From Hellea sp. (lineage in GTDB: Bacteria; Pseudomonadota; Alphaproteobacteria; Caulobacterales; Maricaulaceae), in NCBI GenBank assembly GCA_014238285.1, contig JABABK010000009.1:50958-93312 (forward strand): a stretch of DNA of 42,355 bases, in the 5' to 3' direction. The position numbers were made by a program, and so were the translations under genes. The notes under the pieces were generated by a model. It made no database searches and was not told the origin of the DNA. It saw only the letters and a program-made list of their open reading frames with translations. Positions 1-9,461 of this stretch are shown here, piece after piece. Position 1 is the first letter of the stretch. The number at the start of each line of letters is the position of its first letter.

Positions 1-41
1 ATTCTTGGCCTATACACATCGATAAACGATAAGAGGTTATT

Positions 42-1859
42 ATGAAAAAATGGATTAGGCGCATTGCAATTGGCGTTCCCGCATTGCTCGTTACAGGCGC
101 AGTTGGCGCATATGTTTGGTTTTGGGGCGCGCCTGTTGGCATGACCAATTACATCAATAAAAAGACAGTCCCTTTTATGATCGAAAGCCCGGAAATGCTG
201 ACTTATGTCGGGCTTGATAACACACCGCTTGACTTTCACAGCGGGAAACTCGCTGATTACACGGAAGCGACTTGGGACAAATCGACTAAGCGGGCCAAAG
301 ATATGTTAACTGGCCTAAACGAGCGCGGGCCTGAAGGGCTAAAAGGCCAAGACAGACTCTCTTATGAAATTACGAAGTGGTTTTTAGAGGATCAGCTTTC
401 AGGTGAAGAATATCGCTATTCCAGCTACCCGATCAGTCAACTTTCAGGCCCACATGTCAACCTACCAAGCTTCTTAACTGACACCCACGCAATTGTTTCC
501 ATGAAAAGTGCGGAGCGTTATGTTTCTCGCATCACAGAATTTGGACGTGTGCTGGACGAAACTTATGACAATGTGGCAACACATGCCAAACATGGGGTGA
601 TTGCGCCTGATTTCATTATTGAGAAAACTATTAACGGCATGGAGAGCTTCATTGAAGGCGGTGTCGATGAAAACCCTTTAATCACAACTTTACCCGATCG
701 CCTGGATGAAGTTGAAAAACTCAGCGACACAGATAAAGCTGACATTATTGAGCAAACGAAAGCTTTGGTCGGTGATCTCATTATTCCGGGTTATGAAAAA
801 CTCATAGCACAACAAAAAAATCTACTCAGCCAAACAAATTCCGATGCCGGTATTTGGCGCATACCCAATGGCGATAAACTTTACGCCATCGCGCTGCGAT
901 CCAACACTACAACAGACTTCACGCCGGATGATGTTCACAATACAGGCTTGTCCGAAGTTGCCCGTATAGAGAAAGCCATGGACAACATCTTGCAAGCTGA
1001 AGGCCTTATGGACGGCACGGTCAGCGAACGCGTTCAGATTTTAATGAAAGATCCGAACCAAATTTTCCCTAACACGGATGAAGGCCGCGAAGAGATGTTG
1101 GCATATCTTGTCGACCTCAACACCGAAGTCATGTCCAAAGTAGGCGATTATTTTGTGACGCTTCCGTCTCAGGAACTTGAGATTAAACGCGTTCCAGAAT
1201 TTTCACAAGACAGCGCTCCCGGCGGATATTATCAGGGACCTTCTACATTTGGGGAAAAGCGTCCAGGACGGTTTTATATCAACCTGAAAGACACAGCAGA
1301 TAATCCGAAATGGACATTGCCGACATTACTTTATCATGAAGCTGCCCCAGGCCATCACTTCCAAATTTCCCTTTCGCAAGGGATTAAAGGCGTGCCATTC
1401 CTTCGTAAGATGAGCCCTTTTACAGCCTATACGGAAGGCTGGGCGCTTTACGCTGAAAAAGTCGCCGCCGAAGATATGGGCATGTATGATGACAATCCAC
1501 TCGGTGATCTAGGCCGCTTGCAAGCTGAACAATTCCGCGCTGTCAGATTGGTCGTTGATACGGGCCTTCACCATAAACGTTGGAGCCGCGAAAAAGCGAT
1601 TGATTATATGGTCAGTAAAACTGGCATGACCGAAGCCGAGGTCACGCGCGAGATTGAACGCTATATTGTTTGGCCGGGTCAAGCGACCGCCTATAAAACG
1701 GGGCAGCTGGCCATTGTTCGCATGCGCGACAAGGCCGAAGCCGCGCTTGGTAGCAATTTTAATCTACGGGAATTCAACGAAATGATCCTAGAGGACGGCG
1801 CTATGCCGCTTGGCATTCTAGATAAAAAAGTTGATAGCTGGATAGAAGCTCAAGGTTAA
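42..1859 (+). CDS. DUF885 family protein, putative membrane-anchored or exported metallopeptidase
   Basis: This 605-residue protein has an N-terminal hydrophobic segment (about residues 7-28) after a basic KKWIRR start, so it is probably exported or anchored facing the periplasm. The C-terminal half carries HEAAPGHH at residues 432-439 and YTEGWALYAEKV about 35 residues later, the signature of DUF885 proteins. That family looks like a zinc peptidase, with HExxP-GHH plus a downstream Glu as probable metal ligands, but substrates are poorly known. The full family length is present. The start is supported by AAGAGG about 6 bases upstream. It stands alone, followed by a perfect hairpin. Family assignment is firm; peptidase activity is inferred. 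Confidence 0.9.
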   Translation: MKKWIRRIAIGVPALLVTGAVGAYVWFWGAPVGMTNYINKKTVPFMIESPEMLTYVGLDNTPLDFHSGKLADYTEATWDKSTKRAKDMLTGLNERGPEGLKGQDRLSYEITKWFLEDQLSGEEYRYSSYPISQLSGPHVNLPSFLTDTHAIVSMKSAERYVSRITEFGRVLDETYDNVATHAKHGVIAPDFIIEKTINGMESFIEGGVDENPLITTLPDRLDEVEKLSDTDKADIIEQTKALVGDLIIPGYEKLIAQQKNLLSQTNSDAGIWRIPNGDKLYAIALRSNTTTDFTPDDVHNTGLSEVARIEKAMDNILQAEGLMDGTVSERVQILMKDPNQIFPNTDEGREEMLAYLVDLNTEVMSKVGDYFVTLPSQELEIKRVPEFSQDSAPGGYYQGPSTFGEKRPGRFYINLKDTADNPKWTLPTLLYHEAAPGHHFQISLSQGIKGVPFLRKMSPFTAYTEGWALYAEKVAAEDMGMYDDNPLGDLGRLQAEQFRAVRLVVDTGLHHKRWSREKAIDYMVSKTGMTEAEVTREIERYIVWPGQATAYKTGQLAIVRMRDKAEAALGSNFNLREFNEMILEDGAMPLGILDKKVDSWIEAQG

Positions 1860-1888
1860 ACGGTTAGGACAGATTGGTTCAATCCCGA

Positions 1889-1916
1889 TCCGGATAATCA
1901 AGGATAATTATCCGGA
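1889..1916. other. Perfect 10-bp inverted repeat, possible transcript-end hairpin
   Basis: TCCGGATAAT at 1889-1898 is exactly complementary to ATTATCCGGA at 1907-1916, with an 8-base loop. It lies 30 bases after the DUF885 stop codon. There is no T-tract on either side, so it is not a classical intrinsic terminator. It could protect or end the upstream transcript, or be an operator for the next gene. Confidence 0.45.
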
Positions 1917-2027
1917 CGGCGGCCCTTTGGTTAATGAAACAGTTAGAGATTACGAATAATAATTCGTGAGCCACTCAAACTAATCATTAATTCTATTATG
2001 CTAATTGCTGCTCCAATAGGAGATTTT

Positions 2028-2504
2028 ATGTCAGACGATACTAAGGCAAAGCCATTTGCGACCGCAAGCTCAGGTAAATCACCCGAAGAAATCGCTTTTG
2101 AATTGGTCAATAAACTTAAAGGACAAGGGGTTTGGGGTGAGCGCAATATAAGCGCCATTCTAGATATGTATGCAGAGTGCCTTGACGCAACAAAAGGTCT
2201 TCGAATTTATGACGGTCAGAGCCGAATTGAAGCGCCTATCAAAAAGGCCGCGGGCCTCCAAACCCCCGCGGAGCCTATAGCTCAAGCGGCACCTCAAATG
2301 GTTCAGCCTACTGCACCGCAAAATGTTCAAGCTCAAATTGCTCAGGCTCAAGCTCAGCAGGCCGCGCAAGCCCAAATTCAAGCCCAGGCGCAGGCGGCGC
2401 ATCAACAACAACAAGCTCACATACCGCAACAAACTACTCAGCCCGCGGCTCAGCCTGTACATGCACAACAAGCTCACCTGCAGCAGGCCTTTAAGCAAGG
2501 CTAA
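2028..2504 (+). CDS. Hypothetical protein with Q/A-rich low-complexity tail
   Basis: I chose the ATG at 2028 because AGGAGA lies 5 bases upstream; the in-frame ATG at 1998 has no such site. The 158-residue product has a predicted folded N-terminal part (about residues 1-80, SPEEIAFELVNKLKG then an amphipathic stretch) and a C-terminal half made almost only of Gln, Ala, His and Pro (about residues 95-158). I do not recognise the family. There is no signal peptide or membrane segment. The tail is likely disordered or a self-association region. The gene converges on the ABC-F gene with 5 bases between stop codons. Confidence 0.75.
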   Translation: MSDDTKAKPFATASSGKSPEEIAFELVNKLKGQGVWGERNISAILDMYAECLDATKGLRIYDGQSRIEAPIKKAAGLQTPAEPIAQAAPQMVQPTAPQNVQAQIAQAQAQQAAQAQIQAQAQAAHQQQQAHIPQQTTQPAAQPVHAQQAHLQQAFKQG

Positions 2505-2509
2505 TAATG

Positions 2510-4093
2510 TTATGCGCGGTCTGCCTGCATGACGAGTTTCTTATAGTCTCGTAGGTCGCCATCATAGCGTTTGGCCTTACCATTATTGACAAGCCAAAGC
2601 CGGTCAGCCGTTGCCTCTGCCAGGTAAACATCATGGGTAATGAGCAGCACGGCCCCTGGAAAATCATTGAGCGCATAAATCAGCGCTTCACGGCTATCAA
2701 TATCAAGGTGAGATGTCGGCTCGTCCAGGATCAGAACATGAGGCAGATCAATCGCCATTAGGCCCAATAATAAACGTACTTTTTCGCCGCCAGATAGTTT
2801 TTCCACATTGGTTTCGACCTTTTCATATGGGAAACCCATTTGAGCTGCCGCGCCGCGCGCCTTACTTTCTGGTGTGTTTTTGGGAAGCTTTTGCCTGACA
2901 TGATCAAGAACCGTTTCGCCTTGAGTTAATTCATCAAGCTGGTCCTGTGAAAAGTATCCGATGCGAAGTGAAGGTGAGGCTTTTCGCTTGCCTGTCATCA
3001 GGGGCAGGCGCTGAGCAATAGATTTAACCAAAGTCGTCTTACCTTGACCGTTGGCACCTACAATGGCGATCCGATCATCGGGATCAAAGCGCAAATTTAC
3101 ATCAGACAGAATCATCGCATCGTCGCCGTAACCAAGGTCTGCATCTTCCAGCTCAAGCATAGGCGGGGCTAATTTACCTTTAGGGGCCGGGAAACTAAAC
3201 GGCGTCGTCCGTTCAGCAATCGGGATCGCAATTTTCTGCATTTTTTCAAGCATTTTAACCCGGGACTGTGCTTGACGGGCTTTGGACGCTTTGGCTTTGA
3301 ATCGATCCACAAAAGCCTGCAAATGAACCCGCTCTGCATCCTGCTTGGATTTTTGAGCCGTGAGCTGCGCAGCTTTAGCGGCGCGTAAGGTCATCCAATC
3401 ATCATATCCACCCGGCGTTATCATAAGCTGTTGATGCTCCAGCGCAAGCGTATGGGTCACAGAGCGGTTAAGCATCTCTCGGTCATGACTAACCATAATA
3501 ACCGTATGCGGGTATTTCCGAAGATAGCCTTCAAGCCAAGCAGCACCCTCAAGATCAAGATAGTTCGTTGGCTCATCCAGTAATAAAACATCGGGCTCGG
3601 ACACCAATACGCCGGCAATAGCGGCGCGCATGCGCCAACCGCCCGAAAACTCTTTGGTGGCCCGGTGAAATTCATTTTGTTTAAAGCCCAGGCCTGACAA
3701 TACGATGGCGGCGCGCGTATCGGCATTCCACGCATCCATATCGGTTAGGCGTTCATAAATTTCGCCAATGCGATCTGGATCGGTCGCTGTTTCAACTTCC
3801 TGCATAAGGGAGTGGCGCTCGGTATCAGCAGCCAGAACCACTTCCATGATTGTTTCGTCAGTTGCAGCCACTTCTTGAGCCACCCAGCCCAGGCGAGCAT
3901 TTTTGTTCATTTTAATAGAAGCATCAGATGCCGGGCTTTCGATCTCTTCACGGATCAAACGCAACAAGGTCGATTTCCCCGTACCATTGCGTCCAATAAG
4001 ACCAACTTTCCAGCCAGACGCAATAAATGCGGAAGCATTGCGAAAAAGTGGGCGGCCCTGAACCGCGTAATCAAGATCAGTGATAGTGAGCAT
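2510..4093 (-). CDS. ABC-F family ATP-binding protein (ribosome-associated type)
   Basis: This is a 527-residue soluble protein with two ABC ATPase domains and no membrane segments, the ABC-F layout. Domain 1 has Walker A GRNGTGKS (residues 34-41), signature FSGGWRMR and Walker B VLLLDEPTNYLD. A basic linker (about residues 240-310) follows, with KASKARQAQSRVKMLEKM typical of the ABC-F linker. Domain 2 has Walker A GANGQGKTT, signature LSGGEKVRLLL and Walker B VLILDEPTSHLD. ABC-F proteins act in the cytoplasm on the ribosomal E site to ease stalled translation. It resembles the YheS/Uup branches, but I cannot separate these by eye. It is monocistronic, and its end abuts the Q/A-rich gene. Confidence 0.93.
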   Translation of the reverse strand: MLTITDLDYAVQGRPLFRNASAFIASGWKVGLIGRNGTGKSTLLRLIREEIESPASDASIKMNKNARLGWVAQEVAATDETIMEVVLAADTERHSLMQEVETATDPDRIGEIYERLTDMDAWNADTRAAIVLSGLGFKQNEFHRATKEFSGGWRMRAAIAGVLVSEPDVLLLDEPTNYLDLEGAAWLEGYLRKYPHTVIMVSHDREMLNRSVTHTLALEHQQLMITPGGYDDWMTLRAAKAAQLTAQKSKQDAERVHLQAFVDRFKAKASKARQAQSRVKMLEKMQKIAIPIAERTTPFSFPAPKGKLAPPMLELEDADLGYGDDAMILSDVNLRFDPDDRIAIVGANGQGKTTLVKSIAQRLPLMTGKRKASPSLRIGYFSQDQLDELTQGETVLDHVRQKLPKNTPESKARGAAAQMGFPYEKVETNVEKLSGGEKVRLLLGLMAIDLPHVLILDEPTSHLDIDSREALIYALNDFPGAVLLITHDVYLAEATADRLWLVNNGKAKRYDGDLRDYKKLVMQADRA

Positions 4094-4249
4094 GGGCGCT
4101 CTCTAAGCCCTCTTTCCAAAAAGGCAAGAGGCGAAATTAAATGAGCGGCAAAGTCAGCTGTTTAGGTCACAGCGCACTCACGATTAACTCTTTGTTACCC
4201 ATAAATACAATCATTAGCTTTATAATTGACGTGTTATAAAGAAGTGCGG

Positions 4250-4265
4250 GGGCCCGATTTGGCCC
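4250..4265 (+). promoter_or_regulatory. GC hairpin in the leader immediately before the histidine kinase start
   Basis: GGGCC at 4250-4254 pairs with GGCCC at 4261-4265 around a 6-base loop, in an otherwise A+T-rich leader. It occupies the region where a Shine-Dalgarno sequence for the ATG at 4270 would sit, and no good SD is visible. It may limit translation. A perfect TATAAT stands at 4221-4226 but without a convincing -35 box at normal spacing. Confidence 0.35.
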
Positions 4266-4269
4266 AGTA

Positions 4270-6633
4270 ATGAGTAAATTTGACGTAGAAAATTTGTCAG
4301 AAGACAAGATGCGAAGAATACTTCACGGTTTAGAAATCGCGAAGACGCCTATTGTCATGTTTGATAACGGCAAAGTCATTTACGCCAATACGACATGGCG
4401 GACTGCCTCCAAACACATGTATGCGAATATGAGAAAAGGTCTCTCAATTGAAGAAGCACTCTTAAAGGAGATAAAAACAGTTCTCCCCGAAATGACCGCG
4501 GGGCAACAAAAAATAAGAGCCAAAAAGTTCTCAAAAGCGATTTATGCTGGCAAGGAGGTCGAGTATTCCAGACGCGATGGGAGAATGTTCAAGGGGTTTT
4601 ACACAGCTGACGGAACTGGGCTAATATCCAGCTTTTCCTTTGATTTTACCGAGTTACGTCAAAAACGTCTAGAAGCCAAAGAAACTAAAAAACTCCTAGA
4701 AACAACTCTAGACGGGCTCAAACATGGGGTACTCCTGAATGATCTAAACGGAGTTGTTATATATGCGAATGAAAGTTTTTTAACGCTCACAAAACAATTC
4801 GGTATCAAGGTAGAGCGCGGAATGCTCAATCAGGGCCTAACGAGCCAATTGCCGAAGCACTTTCAAACCCAAATTACTGAGCAAGGCTCGCCTACAGATT
4901 TTGAATATGTCCAACGCATTCCTGATGGCCGCTCCCTCATGGTTGAGGGTCGATTTCTGAAAGGTACAGGTACGCTTTTTTCAATCGTGGATATCACTGA
5001 ACTCCAAGGTGCAATCGAAAACGCGAAAGCTGCCGACAAAGCCAAAACCACATTCCTCGCTAATATGAGTCACGAAATTAGAACCCCCATGAATGGGGTG
5101 TTGGGTATGGCTCAAATCCTAGAACAGATGGACATTAATGACGATCAAAGAAACTGCACTCGGATCATAAAAGAATCTTCCCAAATGCTTCTTAAGATCA
5201 TCAATGATATTCTAGATATATCCAAATTGGACGCGGATAAGATAGAGCTAGAATTAGGTCCATTTGATCTCGCTGAAACCGTAAAGGACGCCCTTGATAT
5301 CATTCGTCCCGAAACCACAGCAAAGGGCCTGGAGCTTCTTCTGGACGCACCCCTTGATATTTCCCGAACCTATTACGGGGATGCAGGCCGTATCCGTCAA
5401 ATAATTTTAAACCTATTAGGAAATGCCGTCAAATTCACAGCTAATGGGTTCATTAAAGTTTCTGTTAGAAACGAAATGGCTTCAGATAATACGGAATTTA
5501 TCTCAATCGAAGTTCAGGACACAGGCGTCGGCATTACCAATGACAAAATAGACGTCATCTTTGAGCGGTTTGAGCAAAGCGATAACTCAACGACCCGGCA
5601 ATATGGCGGCACTGGCCTTGGTTTAGCCATAACAAAAAAACTTGTAACGTTAATGGACGGGGACATCAGTGTGTCATCAAAATTTGGACACGGCTCAACA
5701 TTTCGAATGTCTCTACCACTTAATAAGATAGAAAGTAACGACCTTCATTTGAAAACACAGGCCTTCCAATCGTTTCAAGCTATGCCTGTGCTTGTTATTG
5801 ACGATCTTCCTGTCAATCATCTGGTTTTTGAAAATCAATTAAAGCCGCTTAAGGTTAAACCCTATTTTGTCCATAGCGGTGAGCAGGGCATAAAATTCCT
5901 TCAAGAAGCGGCAAGTCAAAACATAAAAATACCGCTTGTTATTTGCGATTTTGTTATGCCAACCATGTCTGGGTTAGAGTTTGTCAAAGCCCTTAGAAGC
6001 TATCCGAACATTTCAGAAACCCCCGTCATCATTATTTCATCCGCCAATATATTGAGTCAAAGAAAAAAGCTGATCGCTCTACGGGTCAACCACATCCATG
6101 AAAAACCATGCTCAACACCAGACCTGTTAAAAAGCGTTTCGGCTATACTCTCCAGATCTGGCCCATTGCAAGAACATGGCAAGAAAACAACGGCCGCTAC
6201 AAAACTTACCGCGCCTAAGACTAAACTCATCCTTGTAGCTGATGACGATCCGGTCAATCAGGAAGTCTTCAAAGGTTTATTGGAACTTTCAAATTATCAA
6301 GCCGTCGTCGTGGACAATGGCTTGAAGGCGGTCAAAGCCTATTCCGAGCAAAGATTTGATTTGGTTTTAATGGACATATCTATGCCCGTTCTAAATGGCA
6401 TGGAAGCCACTAAACGTATCCGAACATATGAAAGTAATATAGGGCTCTCCCACACACCAATCGTCGCTATCACGGCCCATGCGCTACTTGGTGATAAGGA
6501 AAGGTTTATTGAAAGCGGTATGGATGACTATATCGCCAAACCTGTCCTTCGAAAAGACTTCGACATTATTGTTGAAAAATGGATATCGAAAAAATCATGG
6601 AAAATCCCGGCTATGACCGGGCTTAAAAAATAG
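4270..6633 (+). CDS. Hybrid sensor histidine kinase with two PAS-like and two receiver domains
   Basis: This is a 787-residue soluble hybrid kinase. Two PAS-like sensor regions (about residues 12-130 and 140-246) precede a HisKA domain with phospho-acceptor H268 in NMSHEIRTPMNG. The HATPase_c domain follows, with N box NLLGNAVKFT (381-390), G1 box DTGVGI (417-422) and G2 box GGTGLGL. Receiver 1 (about 504-628) keeps acceptor D560 in VICDFVMP and K612. Receiver 2 (about 652-770) keeps D702 in LMDISMP and K757. No membrane segment is visible, so it senses a cytoplasmic cue. There is no separate response regulator beside it. Both receivers look competent, which suggests an internal phosphorelay or output through an unlinked partner. 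Confidence 0.93.
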   Translation: MSKFDVENLSEDKMRRILHGLEIAKTPIVMFDNGKVIYANTTWRTASKHMYANMRKGLSIEEALLKEIKTVLPEMTAGQQKIRAKKFSKAIYAGKEVEYSRRDGRMFKGFYTADGTGLISSFSFDFTELRQKRLEAKETKKLLETTLDGLKHGVLLNDLNGVVIYANESFLTLTKQFGIKVERGMLNQGLTSQLPKHFQTQITEQGSPTDFEYVQRIPDGRSLMVEGRFLKGTGTLFSIVDITELQGAIENAKAADKAKTTFLANMSHEIRTPMNGVLGMAQILEQMDINDDQRNCTRIIKESSQMLLKIINDILDISKLDADKIELELGPFDLAETVKDALDIIRPETTAKGLELLLDAPLDISRTYYGDAGRIRQIILNLLGNAVKFTANGFIKVSVRNEMASDNTEFISIEVQDTGVGITNDKIDVIFERFEQSDNSTTRQYGGTGLGLAITKKLVTLMDGDISVSSKFGHGSTFRMSLPLNKIESNDLHLKTQAFQSFQAMPVLVIDDLPVNHLVFENQLKPLKVKPYFVHSGEQGIKFLQEAASQNIKIPLVICDFVMPTMSGLEFVKALRSYPNISETPVIIISSANILSQRKKLIALRVNHIHEKPCSTPDLLKSVSAILSRSGPLQEHGKKTTAATKLTAPKTKLILVADDDPVNQEVFKGLLELSNYQAVVVDNGLKAVKAYSEQRFDLVLMDISMPVLNGMEATKRIRTYESNIGLSHTPIVAITAHALLGDKERFIESGMDDYIAKPVLRKDFDIIVEKWISKKSWKIPAMTGLKK

Positions 6634-6704
6634 CATCGGATCTCATTCATAGAAGGTTCAATGGAAATCTGTATGAAAGAGTGACTAAAGTATAGGAGCA
6701 TATC

Positions 6705-7172
6705 ATGATATCAAGTCTACCCCTACAGCGTAGCTTCATAGCCCTTGCCACAGGCGCTTTTCTATTATCAGCTTGTACAACTATTCCCAATTCCAGCACA
6801 TTAGTTAAAGGCATTGATCCGGCGGCTTTACAAACGACAGACGCCGCCACAAAAACTCAGCGAACAGCCGTAGATCCTGTTTGTACAAAATTTTACTCTA
6901 ACGCCATCGACTATGCGCAGGCAGCCAGTAAACCGAATTCAACCAATAGATTCTTAGCTTCAACAGGTATTAGCGTCCTCGCAGCCGTCGCCACAAACGG
7001 CCTATTCACCGGCGCGGGCGGTATCGGTCAAGCTGCGGCTCGAACCGCAACAAGCGCCGTCGTCCACCAAGGCGGCAAAGCGGCTTTATCCGGCCTTGAT
7101 CCGAAAAAAACCGCTCACAAGAACATCATCGACAAAGCGAATGAACTTGGCTGCCCGGTCAATGTGATTTAA
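6705..7172 (+). CDS. Small outer-membrane-type lipoprotein, function unknown
   Basis: The 155-residue product starts with a lipoprotein signal peptide: hydrophobic LATGAFLL, then lipobox LSAC with acceptor Cys 24. The mature part holds a Gly/Ala-rich stretch (about residues 92-132) that could span or associate with a membrane. Two further cysteines (in DPVCTKFY and LGCPV) might form a disulfide. The start is supported by TAGGAGC 8 bases upstream. It follows the histidine kinase by 71 bases in the same direction but shows no functional link. I do not recognise a named family. Confidence 0.8.
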   Translation: MISSLPLQRSFIALATGAFLLSACTTIPNSSTLVKGIDPAALQTTDAATKTQRTAVDPVCTKFYSNAIDYAQAASKPNSTNRFLASTGISVLAAVATNGLFTGAGGIGQAAARTATSAVVHQGGKAALSGLDPKKTAHKNIIDKANELGCPVNVI

Positions 7173-7202
7173 AAATCGACCCGGCAGATAAATACTCAAG
7201 CG

Positions 7203-8009
7203 TTATAAACTGACGAGGGTCAGGTAGCTCACCACATATCGATAGAGAAACATCACCAGAATCAAAATCGAAACTGCAGTGATTCCATGCAGTAGCGCTT
7301 GCCACCACTTTTCTTGCCATAATCTACGATGGGCCGCCGCGACATACAAAACGGGGGTTAAAAATACAAGAGATAGTCCGATCAATTTCGGCATGTCGAA
7401 AATCATAATAGGCGGGAAAATGATGATTAAAGTCAGAATAAAAAAGCTGAAATTATGAGTAGAAAATATGAAATGCTTGCCAAACTCTGGTACAATTTTA
7501 TGTTTGAATATCCAGCTTATCAATGCAAGAATTGGTAAGTTAACAACCAAAAATAGTTTGGAATATGTACTAACTTTCCCATCATAAATAACCCCTAACT
7601 CTTCTTTAGAAACAGAAAGAATTTCCATCTTTTCGGCAACGAGCGTAGATATTCTTATGCCATATTCTTCATAGTTGAAAAACCAAATCGATGGCACCAT
7701 AAAGGCATCAACATCATGTAAAAGAATATAAAACACGATGCTCGCCAGCAAGTATATTTGAAACGGGCCCAAATAAGGCTTGCGCCGCCCCGCGATAAAT
7801 TCTGCCGTTAGGAATCCTGGACGAGAGAATAAATATTTGAAGCTTTTATAAAATTTGGAATCAAGGTTAGTGAATGTGCTGAAAATTGCGCCCAATATGG
7901 CCGCCACCCTGAAATCCTGATCCGATAGTTTTTTCTCCCCGCACTTGGCGCAATAGAGCCCCGTTAACGGCTCTAGGCAATTGGCGCAAAGATCATCCGA
8001 TCGCGGCAA
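7203..8009 (-). CDS. DUF3667 family zinc-ribbon membrane protein
   Basis: The 268-residue protein opens with a two-pair Cys motif, CANC (about residues 8-11) and CAKCGEKK (about 19-26), probably a zinc ribbon. The DUF3667 core with GFLTAEFIAGRRKPYLGP and about five hydrophobic segments follows. The start is TTG at 8007-8009. Its Shine-Dalgarno AAGGAG lies inside the last two codons of the upstream M20 gene, whose stop is only 3 bases away, so translation is almost certainly coupled. The gene is A+T-rich relative to its neighbours. The role of DUF3667 is unknown. Confidence 0.85.
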   Translation of the reverse strand: MPRSDDLCANCLEPLTGLYCAKCGEKKLSDQDFRVAAILGAIFSTFTNLDSKFYKSFKYLFSRPGFLTAEFIAGRRKPYLGPFQIYLLASIVFYILLHDVDAFMVPSIWFFNYEEYGIRISTLVAEKMEILSVSKEELGVIYDGKVSTYSKLFLVVNLPILALISWIFKHKIVPEFGKHFIFSTHNFSFFILTLIIIFPPIMIFDMPKLIGLSLVFLTPVLYVAAAHRRLWQEKWWQALLHGITAVSILILVMFLYRYVVSYLTLVSL

Positions 8010-8012
8010 TGC

Positions 8013-9338
8013 CTACTCCTTGTTAAACAAAGCAACCGCGCCTCTGACCATGGCTTCTGTCCCTGTCGTAATAGAAGGCTTTGGCAAGACATTAAACTCT
8101 GGGGAATGGTGGGAGGGTGACTTCGTGACGTCTTTTTCAATCGACCCGCCGACCGAAAAATATACACCTTTTACTCCGGTCTCCGGCGCCATGAGATAAG
8201 CAAAATCTTCCGCGCCCATACCATCGCGCGGAATGCGCACTAAGTTATCACCCATTTGCGCTTCTAAGGCCCCACGAACAATAGCAACCGTATCGGCATC
8301 ATTTATGGTCGGGGGCGTGCGGTTTGGCGCATGTTCGATGATTGGCATTAGGTCCTCTGGAACACCTAAAGCGCGAGCTGTATTTTCAGTGACACGCGTA
8401 ATCCCTGCTAATAGTTTATCCCGCGTATCAGGGTCGTCTGAACGTACGGTCAGGCCTAGCTTGGCTTCGTGGGGAATAATGTTGTTTTTCGTGCCCGCAT
8501 GAAATGTTCCCACGGTAATAATACCTGGTTTCAGCGGCGCAACATTTCTGGTCACAACAGTTTGGAGTGAGTTGACGATATTGGCGCCAATAACAATGGG
8601 GTCAATACCTTGATGCGGCGAAGCTCCATGAGCGCCAACACCGCGCACGGTAATATATACGCTATCTGAACTACTCATAACTGTCCCGGCTTCCATCACG
8701 ATTTTGCCCGGCGCTAGATTTGACCAAACATGAAACCCAATGACATAGTCAGGTTTTGGGAAACGGGTGAACAGACCATCTTCGATCATGGCCTTTGCCC
8801 CTGCAATAATTTCTTCGGCGGGCTGGACGATCAAAACTAAAGTTCCTGACCACTCACTTTTCAAATCCTGCATCATCTTGGCGGAGCTCACCATGGAGGT
8901 GATATGCACATCATGGCCGCAAGCGTGCATAACAGGGAACTCTTTACCATTGCGGTCTTTTTGCATAATCTTGGAAGCATGTTTGAGACCGGAGTTTTCC
9001 TTGACTGGCAGGCCATCCATATCGGCGCGCATCATAACCGTTGGACCATCGCCGTTTTGTAGAACCGCCACAACGCCCGTTCCTCCAACATTCTCGGTGA
9101 CGTCATAGCCTAAGGCCCGGAGCTCTTCGGTCATACGGGCCGCCGTTTTACTTTCCACAAAGGAAAGCTCGGGATTGGCATGGAAATGAGTATAGAGGTC
9201 TTCAAGTTTTGTATCGTAATCGGACTGAATTGCCCGAGGTAAATCCTCCAAGCTTTCAGCTTTATCATGGGCTTGCGCCGATGCCGTAAACGCTAATCCA
9301 AACGCACATGTCGCTGCCAAGTATGTTCTTAAAGTCAT
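8013..9338 (-). CDS. Secreted M20 family amidohydrolase (hippurate / IAA-amino acid hydrolase type)
   Basis: I place the start at the ATG at 9338 (441 residues) rather than 36 bases upstream, because AAGGGA stands 6-7 bases before it and a clean signal peptide follows (LAATCAFGLAFTASAQA). M20D features are clear: MMRADMDGLPVKE, HACGHDVH with metal-ligand Cys and His, QPAEE with the catalytic Glu pair, and the dimerisation segment GAHGASPHQGIDPI. The family hydrolyses N-acyl amino acid amide bonds with a di-metal centre; the signal peptide puts it in the periplasm. Its substrate is unknown. It is first in a two-gene unit with the DUF3667 gene. Confidence 0.92.
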   Translation of the reverse strand: MTLRTYLAATCAFGLAFTASAQAHDKAESLEDLPRAIQSDYDTKLEDLYTHFHANPELSFVESKTAARMTEELRALGYDVTENVGGTGVVAVLQNGDGPTVMMRADMDGLPVKENSGLKHASKIMQKDRNGKEFPVMHACGHDVHITSMVSSAKMMQDLKSEWSGTLVLIVQPAEEIIAGAKAMIEDGLFTRFPKPDYVIGFHVWSNLAPGKIVMEAGTVMSSSDSVYITVRGVGAHGASPHQGIDPIVIGANIVNSLQTVVTRNVAPLKPGIITVGTFHAGTKNNIIPHEAKLGLTVRSDDPDTRDKLLAGITRVTENTARALGVPEDLMPIIEHAPNRTPPTINDADTVAIVRGALEAQMGDNLVRIPRDGMGAEDFAYLMAPETGVKGVYFSVGGSIEKDVTKSPSHHSPEFNVLPKPSITTGTEAMVRGAVALFNKE

Positions 9339-9461
9339 GTCTATCCCTTTTTTAATAGAGTAAAGCCTAGCCAAATCAAAAACGCAAACCCATTCGCGAA
9401 ATTAGCGATTCGACAAACCGTTTATCGCTCGCTAAAGTCTCGAAACGCTTTAGAGAAAACA

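Noticed and set aside
2160-2498. Minus-strand 112-codon Leu/Arg-rich frame opposite the Q/A-rich gene
   Set aside because: Its composition is the mirror of the CAA/GCT-rich tail; it has no SD and no domain.
9404-9429. AGCGAT-N14-ATCGCT inverted repeat between the M20 and PhyH genes
   Set aside because: 6-bp arms with a long spacer and no clear promoter; too weak for an operator call.
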